This document shows positions 21,541 to 31,266 of a stretch of 64,000 bases of DNA, piece after piece. The notes below the pieces were generated by a model that searched no databases, was not told the origin of the DNA, and was given only the letters and a program-made list of their open reading frames with translations. The stretch's first letter is position 1. Every line of letters begins with the position of its first letter. The translations under genes and the position numbers were made by a program. This DNA is from Golubevia sp. BC0850. Lineage: Eukaryota > Basidiomycota > Exobasidiomycetes > Golubeviales > Golubeviaceae. The stretch is from NCBI GenBank assembly GCA_012976225.1, contig JAAVVG010000003.1, positions 186,001 through 250,000 on the forward strand, in the 5' to 3' direction.

Positions 21541-23481
21541 TTATCGACTACCCCTTAAAAGAGGTGTGGTTTCGTCTCTCTCGTCGACTCCACGTTGATC
21601 CTCTCCTGCTTGTTCCTCTTCCTCCTCCTCTGTTTCAAAATCCCTGATCAGCAAAGTGTTGTTCACCCCGAGGATCCCGACACCGACAAGCCCCCACCAA
21701 ATAAGCTGCCCACCCAAAATCTGTTTAGAGACCGAGAGAGCATAAACAGAGGATGTCAGAGCAGGCCCAATAGTTCTCATGATACTGCCAATTGTAACAC
21801 CTAATCCATTGAGGTTCCCTAGGTTGGAGGATGAATCCGAAGAAGAAGCCAGGAGCTTGGCTGATTCGTTGATCAGAATCGTGTTGCATGCGAACGACAA
21901 TCCGCTAACAACTTTAAAGAAGCCTGCGATTGCGACTGAAAGGAGAGGAGAAGATTGAAGAGGACGTCAGAATTAGTATTGAGCCATCCCGAGGGGCGCG
22001 AGGGGAGTCAGAACAGACTTGGAAATCGAGTAGAGAAGAAGAGACTCACGAAACAGCCAAACCCAAATTCGAGCTTCTTCCCCAACGACTTCGTCAAATT
22101 CTCCATCTCCATCCCCTACCATCCCATTCCTGGCTATGGAATTGCAGATCGGCAGAATCCCAGCCATAGCAATCCAGCAGCTCATGGCCACGACGAAGAT
22201 CCTTTTCGTTCCATATCTCTTCTGGATCAGAGGGAAGAGCAGCAGTTGAATCAAAGCTGAATTGATGCCGACGAGCGCTAGGAAGATACCGGTCTGCTTG
22301 GATTTGAAGGCAAGTCCACCTAGTCTGACTGGAGTGTAGAGGAATAGAACCAACGCCGCATCGGTACAGACTTGAGATATTGAGAGATAAGAGTTCGTGA
22401 GCATGACAGTTCTGATGTGAGGATTGCGAAGTAATTCCCAGACTGTGGAGCTCTGAGGAGGCTCTACTTCGTCTTCGTCTACGTCTTCATGTTGAGCTGA
22501 TCCACTGACACTTGCTGCTATTTCTAAGGGCTCTACAACTTGGGACTCTTCTGTCCCTTCTCTTTCTCGTCGGTTTTTCTCCTCTCTAGCTCTTAAGATT
22601 CCTGGATGTGTCTCTTTCAAGAAGACTAAACCTAAGAGGAAGCTGAAAAAAGTTACGAAAGAAGCTGTTAAGCATGGTAGAGCATATGGATAGACTTCAA
22701 ATAAACCGAGGAAGTAGAAAGGGGAACCTTTCCCAAATAGGTCTGGAAGATTGAGAACCGGCTTCGATAAGTAACCACCGAGCAAAGATCCGAGAGTGAA
22801 TGCTATACCCCAGGTTCCTGAATACAGTCTGATTCGTATTGAAACCACGAACGAGACATAGAATTTAGCAAGATGAAGAAGGTGAAGGGGCAAGTGGGCA
22901 CCGTTGGAAGCCGCGATCTCCCTACCAAACTCACGAAAAAGCAAGAGCTCTGTTGGTCTTATCGGAGAGCTCAGAAAGAAGACTAGTTACCACTGCAACG
23001 TTCCCGTTAAGAGCTCCCATAATTGTACGAGAAACAATCGCCCATATCAAAGACTTTGAAAATCCAAAGAAAAGGTTCGAAAGGGCGACTCCCGAAAGTC
23101 CCATCAAGATGACCTTTTTCCTGCCGATACGATCTGACAAACGAGCCCAGTGAAGTATCAAAGCTGCTTGGGCCAGAGAGAAGATCGATTCCTGCGGAAG
23201 AGGAACAGAGTTAAATTCGCTGGCAAGTCGTGACGGAAGCGGAATGTTCATTTTCTACTTACTATCAATCCAGCATAGAATCCGACTTGAGACTTATCAG
23301 ATACTACTCCCAGCTCTTCTTCAACCATTTGAGAGATGAAAGGGAAGATGATAGAGAAGGAAAGTGGCTCAGCCAAACGCATCAAAAGAATGATCGTGAT
23401 TTGAAGTTTTGGCAGAGGTGTGGCTTTGTGTTGAGGTCGAAGATGATCATGTTGGTTCTGATTTGCTATGGAAGAAGACAT
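21541..23481 (-). CDS. MFS transporter, ZIFL1/Zrz1-like (DHA family)
   Basis: Twelve-helix major facilitator, probably a proton antiporter at the plasma or vacuolar membrane; substrate unknown. Four exons in coding order: 23481..23263, 23191..22935, 22828..22050, 21935..21541; 549 aa, phases consistent. LPKLQITIILLMRLAEPLSF begins helix 1. RLSDRIGRKKVILMGL is the loop 2-3 signature (GxxSDRxGRR-type). FSLYSGTWGIAFTLGSLLGG covers helix 5. Between helices 6 and 7 lies an acidic loop (EDVDEDEVEPP). The tail is acidic (DFETEEEEEE) and ends RDETTPLL, where ETTPLL resembles a dileucine vacuolar sorting signal. Related plant ZIFL and fungal proteins handle zinc, organic acids or drugs; I cannot choose between them. 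Confidence 0.88.
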
Positions 23482-23801
23482 TTAAGGTGGAACTGATGTT
23501 GATGAAGAGTGGAAGCCTGCAAGGATCGGATGCCTTCTCTTCCAAGTTCTAACGACCTCTTTTCCTCTTTCCAAGCTCCTTTGATTATGAAGCTGGAGCT
23601 CTTTAGCTCTCTTCCTTGTTGTTGTTGTTGAGTGTTTGAAGATGTTTAGATGTTAGGAAAGAGGAGACAGCATGACTCGAGACGTTGGAAAGCGTCTACG
23701 AACACCGAACTCAGGTCGGGCCAACTCCTAATCAAGATCTTCTCTCTCATGTCCAACAGAAGCAACAAAAGTCAAATTGTGTTCAAAATGTCAATTACAA
23801 A
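23482..23801. other. intergenic
   Basis: Region upstream of the MFS gene and downstream of the small gene on the same strand. No coding signal was seen. Confidence 0.45.
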
Positions 23802-24284
23802 TCAGAGAACCGCGAAGATTGCCGCTACGTCCGGAGGCGTCTCATCAGGCCCAAGTCGTTTTCTGAACCATTCATCCAAATATTTCCCCACCCGCCTCTT
23901 TTCTATGGAAGCGCGACGTCTCAGCACTTCATCATTACGATCAAATCTTTCTTTCCTAAGTCCTGGGAGGAAGGAAGCGAAGGTGGTCAGCAAGCGAGCT
24001 CATGGTCGCCTCTCCGGACTCTCGTTCCACTCACTCCTCTCTTCAGTGTTCTCGAAAGGGTCGTAACTGTAAGGCGTCAAGTCTTGCAGGTACTGCTTCA
24101 TCCCCTCTGCTCCCGGCCCATATCTTCGAGCAGCGTCCCTCAGAGGATTGTCAGAGAATCCATCTTTCGATTCGTTTTCTGAGCCTGACCTCGCTCTTGA
24201 TTCCTCCTGAGCCTTTTCAGCTTCTCTGATCCGATAGGTGATATTCCTATGTGCCCATTTACTGTTATCTGCATGCCATGGCAT
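23802..24284 (-). CDS. small conserved-looking protein of unknown function
   Basis: Two exons, 24284..24035 and 23962..23802, join in phase through a GTGAGT donor and CCTCCCAG acceptor to give 136 aa. The first exon has ADNSKWAHRNITYRIREAEK, then a polar stretch and LQDLTPYSYDPFENTEER. The second is very basic (RLRKERFDRNDEVLRRRASI, then EKRRVGKYLDEWFRKRLGP) and ends in a hydrophobic tail. The amphipathic, charged helices would suit a small mitochondrial or ribosome-associated protein, but I do not recognise it. The frame is open for about 22 codons above the chosen Met at 24284, so an extra 5' exon is possible. Confidence 0.5.
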
Positions 24285-24841
24285 ACTAGAATAAGCCACC
24301 TTCTTTTGGGAAGAGCATCGCTCGGGGAAGGCGGAGTATCTGACTCCCAATAACGAATCTCCCGCTGTACCAAGAGGATGAATCCAGCAAAAAAATTAAT
24401 TCAATTAGTGACAGGGCGAGGAAAAGGAGCAGATCAAGTAGTCAGCTGCTTGGAGAACATGAGGACTGACGTCTTTTCACTGCGATTCTCTGTCAAGTGA
24501 TTCCGTTTCCCTGTGAGTCTGGAGCTAGCAACAACATGTCTACAGGTGAGATACTGAAGATATACCAGCGTGTAGGCTTCTCTCTTCCTCTTTATCTTGA
24601 TGAACTCTGCAAGACGCAGGGAAGGAGGGCGTGTTAATCAATGTTTTATTCTCGTCGCACAGCGTCGGTCACAACTCACCTTTATCTATTGCCTCCTTTT
24701 TCTCGCTACCACAGGGATCCCTTTCATGTAGAAAGAAGAAAGATCGATGGCGATGATAAAGTTCGTGAAGAAGAAGTTATTCACGCTTCTTCACAAGGTG
24801 CTCGCGTCGTTGCACAACACACACACACCAACTTTTGAGAA
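24285..24841. other. intergenic between divergent genes
   Basis: Separates the small minus-strand gene from DAD4. A start-like 'atgtctacag' followed by a GTGAGA donor at about 24537 is noted, but no partner exon in frame was found. Confidence 0.4.
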
Positions 24842-25604
24842 ATGGAGAATCCACACGTACGTGTTCATCTTTACTCTCCTTTGGCTTCGTTTTAAGTTCC
24901 ACTCCAGTCCGGCTGACCCAACCCTCTTTCTCTAGGAAGAACGTCAATCGCTGCTGCTAGAAAGGATCATCAAGAACGTAGATCTACTCAATGAATCTCT
25001 GTTGGATTTGGATAGATCAGTAGCCGAGATCAATGCTCACAATAGTAGTATTACTATCGTGGCTGAATTGTGGGAAGGGGTGAGTATCAGAGCTGAGGAG
25101 GTGGGGTGAAGGATGGGGTAGGACAGAAGTGTGAGGGGGAAGAGAGGACGAGTCAGAGCAGAACAAAGCAAGGTAGAAAACAGCAATTAGATTCTGGTTC
25201 AAACCTGGGTTCAACGAGAGTCAGGAAGAGGTTTTCACCTTCAGAGATTGAGATCTTGCTCACCCGAGGAAGTCGCAGCTGCTTTCACTTAGAGAAGTCT
25301 GGGCGATCCAGTACTTCGAACTGTGCCACCTTTCTTCTGGGTTTCTAGCTCGATAAACTTCTCGATTTCTGTTCCTCAGAGGAAGGTCAAAGATGGGTGT
25401 CTCTCATTGATCTCATTCTGACTTACCTCTCCTCCTCCCCCTCATCCTCGGTCCCTCCTCACCCGTCTCCTTCTTGACTCATCTTCACCCAAACAGTACC
25501 GAAGAAATGTAGCATTCAATCTTCAGAACATGGATGAAGCAGAAAAGGAAGAAGCAGAGAGGTTGAAAGCGGAGAACAACTCTTCAGGTCAAGATGGACA
25601 ATAG
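24842..25604 (+). CDS. DAD4: DASH complex subunit Dad4
   Basis: Small subunit of the fungal DASH/Dam1 ring that couples kinetochores to spindle microtubules. Three exons: 24842..24856 (15 nt, five residues MENPH), 24936..25079 and 25497..25604; 88 aa, phase 0 at both junctions. The sequence follows the family almost end to end: MENPHEERQSLLLERIIKNV, then DLLNESLLDLDRSVAEINAH, VAELW and YRRNVAFNL, followed by an acidic/Lys tail. The family has about 70-80 residues; the extra length is in the tail. Easily missed by gene finders because of its tiny first exon and 417-nt second intron. Confidence 0.93.
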
Positions 25605-26451
25605 ATCGTTGTATTATCGTTGTTCGATCTATTTTAATTCCCTGGCTACATGGCCAACCTGGTAGAGGCGTATGCCTTGATAGATCCTTTCGTGGGTGCC
25701 CTTCAAGAAGAAGTTGTAGAAGGTGCTTTCGAAAATCTGCCTCTCTCTGCCTCCGAACCTCCTGCCTTCTCAAGCTACGACTCCTTCATATGTATTCATT
25801 TTCTCATTCTGAATTTTTGTAATTGTATCAAGCTGATTTCCATCTGACATGCCTATTCAAGATTGTATAGGTCTCCATCCTTATCAGTGCTTTCTGACCC
25901 TCTCTTCCTCTTGCACCTCCAATTTATAATCCCTTCTCCTTCTCACTTTCCTCATTCCACTTTTGATCCTACCCTTCACACGGGTCAGATCCTCGGACTG
26001 AATAGCAGATGGAGATTGAGCAAAAGAAAGGGGTGATAAGGTCACGCGAAGTCCGCCTTCAAAAATCCGAGCAGTTTCATCCAAAAGACTACCAACTATC
26101 TAATAAACATCTCCTATTGAAATTTGGCTAAAGTTATGAAACATGTTGAGAGACAACTTTAGCCAAATTTGACGTCGTCAGCTCAAGACAGGACCAACGG
26201 CCAGCCTTTCGACATCTGAGGAGATGAGGATAAGCCAATCGCGAACTGCTCGCTGGATCTGCTGACCGACTTTAAGGTTAGTTGATATCAAGTTCGTATA
26301 AAAGGAACTCAAATGACAGGATTTCACTATTCAGGCTCTCTTCTAAACTCTTCCCTCTCCCTCTTCTAGTACTTTCTTTCCCTCGCCTTCTTCTTTCTTC
26401 GTCGCTCGTATTGTTCTCCCCCCTCTATCACCATCCTCCTCTGCTGCACAA
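25605..26451. other. intergenic with one perfect inverted repeat
   Basis: Between DAD4 and the DHTKD1-type gene. The minus-strand open frame at 25884..26084 (66 aa, basic) is not recognisable. The inverted repeat at 26120..26170 is the only structured feature. Just before the next ATG the leader is very CT-rich. Confidence 0.5.
26120..26170. repeat. perfect 16-bp inverted repeat (stem-loop)
   Basis: Left arm aaatttggctaaagtt (26120..26135) and its exact complement aactttagccaaattt (26155..26170), with a 19-nt loop. It lies about 280 bp upstream of the next start codon. It could be a regulatory palindrome, a remnant of a small MITE, or a factor binding pair. Confidence 0.85.
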
Positions 26452-29400
26452 ATGATAGCTTTTCATCACTTGAATCCAACAACAAGACTTTCACGGATCT
26501 CATCGGCGAGGATCTCATCATCCCGTTTCATTTCGACTTCTTCAAGACTTTTAACTCCTTCTCACACCTCAGATTCAAGTCCTCTCAAGAATTCTTTAAC
26601 TTCAGAGAAGAACCCCTATGGCTACTTCCCACCACCCAGGATCGGAATCGAAGATTGTGAGTACATGTTCCATTGCATTCTCTTTCGGATCTCTTGCGAT
26701 TGGGTCCGCTGACCCAAAACTTTATCACCTCTCTCCCTCCTTTTCTTTCCTTCTCAGATCCCCCATCTCATCTTCAGAATCGCAATGCCTCAGCTCCGCT
26801 TCTCAGATATGTGGACAACGTCAGAAGACATGGACACAGAGCTGCAAACATCGATCCTTTGGGTTTGATGGAAAGAGAAGAAGAAGTCAAAGCTCTTGAT
26901 CCTAGAAGATACGGTTTAGGAGATGATGAATCTCATGACATTAGTGGTATTTTAGAGTTTCCGAAAGAGGTCATGACAAAAGATGGGGATGGGATGAAGA
27001 TGAAAACAAGGGACATCACTTCACACTTGAAGAAAGTCTATGTTGATAGAATGGGAATTGAGTTTATGCATTGTGGTAGCAAAGCTGTTAGAAATTGGGT
27101 GAGTATATGAGGTAGACATTTCAAGGATCGATTCGATGATTGACTGACTTTGCTCCCTCTTTGTTTCACAGTTTATGTCTCTGTTGGAAACTCAATCGTC
27201 GTCAAGTCTTCCAACCGATCAGCAGAAGATCAGAATCTGGGAACTTTTGGCTAGAAGTGAAAGTCTAGATAGATTCTTACAAGCCAAATTAGGAAACGTT
27301 AAACGGTATGGACTAGAGGGAGCCGAGTCAATGCTTCCTTGTATCGACAGGCTGTTTGAGAGAGCTTCCGAAGGTGAGTACTCCTTTTCAATTCCCTCTG
27401 GAACTCTTTAGCACCAAAGATTTAATTTTTTCCCTGCTCTATCTTTCAACTCACTCAGATGGAATCGAAAGCGTGCTGCTATGTCTACCACACAGAGGTA
27501 GACTTTCGCTTCTAACCGAACTCCTGGAATATCCTCTCGAGAGCCTGATCAACAAGATGAAAGGAAGAGCAGAGATTCCAGAACTGTTCGGAGCCACTGG
27601 AGACGTCCTTTCGCATCTAGCCGCTTCACCAACTCTTTCTTACGGAGATTCAAAGATCAAAGTTGAGCTTCTGCAGAACCCATCACACTTGGAAGCTGTT
27701 GATTCTCTTTGCATGGGAAAGGCAAGAGGTAAACAGACTTTCCAATCATATTCTTCCGATTCTTCTCCAGTCTCGATGGGATCCAAGGTTCTGCCTCTTC
27801 AAATTCATGGAGATGCTGCCTTTACAGGTGAGAGGATTCGGAGAGAGGAGGGGCAGTGCGATCGGAACTGACCCGATCTGCTTTCTTCTTCTCTTGATTC
27901 ATCTGTATCCAGGTCAAGGAGTAGTAATGGAAACTCTAGGATTGTCAGAGCTTCCTCACTATGCAGTCGGAGGATCTATTCATCTCATCATCAACAACTC
28001 GATAGGCTATACTACCTTAGCAAGTGAAGGAAGATCTTCTCTATACGCCTCTGATTTAGCTAAAATGATTGACGCTCCTGTTATCCACGTCAATGGAAAC
28101 CACCCTGAATCAGCGGTTAAAGCTGTGGAGGTCGCTCTCAAGTACAGGCAGAAGTTCAAGAGAGACGTCGTAATCGATCTTCTGGTCCAAAGGAAGTATG
28201 GTCACAATGAGCTTGATGAACCCAGATTCACTCAGCCTTTGATGTACGAGAAGATTCTCAAGAATGGAAGTTTACCAGAAGCTTACGAGAAAACGTTGAT
28301 TGGAAACAAGGTCTTAACTAAAGAGAAAGCAGAAGAATTTAGATCTAGAAGGAATAAAGATTTTGAAGCTGCTCTGATTAGAAGTGAAACTTTTGAACCT
28401 ATAGCTGATCATTTAGGAGGAAAGTGGGGAAGAGCAGGGATGGTTTGGCCTGCTGACGAGAAAGCGAATCACAATCCTGATACTGGGTTAGAGAAAAAAG
28501 TTTTAAGAAAAGTTGGATTACAAAGCGTTGAAGTTCCGAAAGGGTTTAACCTTCATAGTAGATTGAATCGACATATCAAACAAAGAATTGAGAGTTTGGA
28601 AAGTGGGAAGGGGATTAATTGGGCGACTGCTGAAGCTTTAGCTTGGGGTTCGCTACTCGAAGAAGGTCAACATGTCAGAATCTCTGGCCAGGACGTCGGA
28701 AGAGGAACCTTCTCTCATAGGTGAGTAGTTGAGAAGTTCCAAAGATTTGTGAGATTTCGAATCTGACGATGATCTTTCTGCCTCTTTTCTCTTCAGGCAC
28801 GCCGTCTTGGTAGATCAACAAACCGAACAAAGCATCGTCCCACTCAACAACACCTCTGCCTCCACTTCCAACTCCATCACTCGTGGGACTTTCGAAGCTG
28901 CCTCGTCCTCTCTTTCAGAATCAGCAGTCTTAGGATTCGAAGTTGGTCTCTCTTGGGAACGCCCGGATCTTCTTCCGATCTGGGAAGCTCAATTCGGAGA
29001 CTTTGGAAATGGTGCTCAAATCGCCATTGATACTTTCGTCTCCTGCTCCGAAGCCAAGTGGCTCAAGCAATCTGCTTTGACCATGATCCTTCCACATGGA
29101 TACGATGGAGCTGGACCTGAGCATTCAAGTGGTAGAATCGAAAGGTACTTGAGTCTCTGTAACGATCCTTTCGAGGTGGAAATTTGGAACCCTAACATGG
29201 GAGTGGTTAATCCAAGTACTCCAGCTCAATACTATCATGTTCTGAGAAGACAGATGAAGAGAAATTACCGGAAGCCTCTGATTGTCTTCAGTCCTAAAGG
29301 CCTACTACGTTCTCCGTAAGTAGATGGTTCGAGTGGCGGGAAGGGTCTCCATTCTTTCGACTGAACCCCCTCTCTTTCTATTTTTATGCCTTCAGTCTTG

Positions 29401-29876
29401 CCACTTCAACTCTAGATGATATGTCATCAGGTGCTCAATTCCAGCCAGTCTTACCCTGTTCAACGACTTCTTCAGCTCCATCTTCAGTTTCAAAAGTGAT
29501 TCTGTGTTCAGGAAAACATTTTTACACTCTTCAATCCGAACGAAACGCTCTCAAGTTGGACTCTAAAGTCGCTCTAATCAGAGTCGAAGAACTTTCACCA
29601 TTTCCTTTCAAAAAGCTCTCGGAAACTTTGAGACCTTACGTAGAAGAAGGGAAAGAAGGATTGGAGATGGTTTGGTCTCAAGAAGAGCCTAGAAATCAAG
29701 GGGCTTATCCTCATGTGATGCCTAGATTGGAGAATGTTTTGTTGAATGAATTGGGATGGAAGGATAGAGTGAAATACGTTGGAAGGAAAGAAAGTGGGGT
29801 TACTGCTACTGGAGTTGGAGAGTGGTATAAGAGGGAGGCGGAAGAATTGAGAAGGAAAGCTTTCGAAGGGTTGTAG
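26452..29876 (+). CDS. DHTKD1: 2-oxoadipate/2-oxoglutarate dehydrogenase E1, DHTKD1 type
   Basis: Thiamine-diphosphate E1 component of a mitochondrial 2-oxoacid dehydrogenase. The DHTKD1 branch acts on 2-oxoadipate in lysine and tryptophan breakdown. Seven exons: 26452..26656, 26758..27098, 27172..27373, 27459..27827, 27913..28720, 28797..29315, 29396..29876; 974 aa, all phases consistent. The N-terminus is a Ser/Arg presequence ([16 protein letters not shown]). Conserved blocks are [45 protein letters not shown], the ThDP motif [40 protein letters not shown] and the C-terminal [19 protein letters not shown] and the length near 920-970 aa favour DHTKD1 over OGDH, which has FGLEGCE. The large middle exon carries most of the catalytic core. 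Confidence 0.92.
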
Positions 29877-30314
29877 GAGTCGCCACCTGTTTGACGTTTG
29901 TCTTGCTTCAGAGAACATAATGAGATTGAACACTGTAGCTCCGCTTGAGAAGAGATGGATCAACTATCAGGATCGCTTTTCAAAAGCTAAGATCGAGTCC
30001 TCCTTTGAAAGAGTGGCGAGACGACCGGTCTAGAAAGCTCTTCTTGTAGCGCCTTTCCTTCTGTCTTCTCACCAAACACCACTCAAATCAAGCACTCAAC
30101 TTCATATCCAACATAGTATTCAAAGTAAGTTAGTAACCACATCAATTGACCTCACTTGATTCATTTATCACCTCTGATCCTTTCACCCACAACCTTCCCT
30201 CTGACCTTCGCTCGCACCCTCTCAATCACTATCACTCCCAGACAAACGACAAAGTAGAAGTTGCTGTTAACTCCAAGACTGAATTTACCAAATAAGGAGT
30301 TCTTGGTGACTGGC
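29877..30314. other. intergenic or 5' leader
   Basis: Downstream of the E1 gene. A GTAAGT site at about 30124 and CCCAG at about 30241 look like a leader intron for the next small gene. No ATG opens a useful frame before 30315. Confidence 0.4.
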
Positions 30315-30714
30315 ATGATGGTCCAAAGGAAAAAAATGTGGTAAGTTCACTAAGTCTCTTCTTCAACAATCTTCCATCCGCTATGACCTTCTACTTCTGA
30401 ACCTCACACTTCTCCCCCTCCCTGTTCTCTCACTTTCTACTCACTCAGGAAGGTCACCTACACCAATGACAAGGTCATTGAAATGCAAGCCACCAAGGGT
30501 TTGTTTAAGAAAACGCATGTCTCCTCTCTTCCGCAGTTTCTGACCTTTATGCCTTCTCCTCCCTTCTTTCCCCTTCCTGAACAGGTGAAGTGAGTACTTT
30601 GAGAGTTTTCGTTGATGATAAGAATTCAACTGCTGATCACAAATTCCGATTTACATCATTCGTCCCCCCCCCCCCCCCCCCTTCAGAGTTTCCTTAAGAA
30701 GATCAAGGTGAGCC
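30315..30714 (+). CDS. possible small multi-exon gene, unrecognised
   Basis: Exons 30315..30340, 30449..30498 and 30585 onward join in phase (GTAAGT/CTCAG, then GTTTGT/AACAG) to read MMVQRKKMWKVTYTNDKVI..., then ATKGEVSTLRVFVDDK, NSTADHKFRFTSF. Coding quality is good, but I do not recognise the protein. The 3' end is unclear. After FTSF the sequence enters a run of about 18 C's and TTCAG, then 'agtttccttaagaagatcaag' (read in pieces as SLKKIK) with a GTGAGC donor. The C-run could be a very short intron's tract or an unstable coding tract. It sits alone between DHTKD1 and the PQ-loop gene. Confidence 0.4.
30664..30683. repeat. poly-C tract (about 18 C)
   Basis: An uninterrupted run of C inside or at the edge of a candidate coding exon. 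Homopolymers of this length are prone to both slippage and sequencing error, so the local frame cannot be trusted. A shorter poly-G run lies at about 30991. Confidence 0.85.
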
Positions 30715-31266
30715 AACTTCCCAACTTCTGACCCATACATTCGACTTCAATATCCAACCGGTAACTTCACAACTTCTCCTTTGGTTCCTTCTCTCAGTGA
30801 TATCTATCTCAGGAGTTGCCTCCGTTTTGCCTTGTGTTAAATGCCGCAATAAATGACTCATAACAAATTCCCAAACCTTTTCCAAATGTAAAAAATTTCC
30901 AAATGCACCAATACAAACTGGTTCTCTCGCCAAATCTAACGCTGCACAATGCACTGCATGCGACTTGCTTGCAGTCGTGTGACGCGAAAGGGGGGGGGGG
31001 TGATAACCTTATAAGGGAGTCTCTCTACACTTCATCATCCTACGGAATCAGAACAAAGCAGAATGCTTTGAATGGCTCAGAATTCTCAAAAACATCAACT
31101 GATCGATCAAGAGTAAGAAGGAAAGACAGAGAGAAACTCAAAGCAGCCCAGACCTTTATCTCTCAGCCTCAGTCTTTCCAATTTCTCGACTTCAAGAGTT
31201 TCCCACCAGCTCTGTTCAGCATCAATCTCAATCTTTACCTCTATCTCTTTCTCTATCACTGGAAAG
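30715..31266. other. intergenic or 3' remainder of the small gene
   Basis: Holds a further possible exon near 30812 (ELPPFCLVLNAA), a poly-G run, and the CT-rich leader of the PQ-loop gene. No firm gene is called. Confidence 0.4.
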
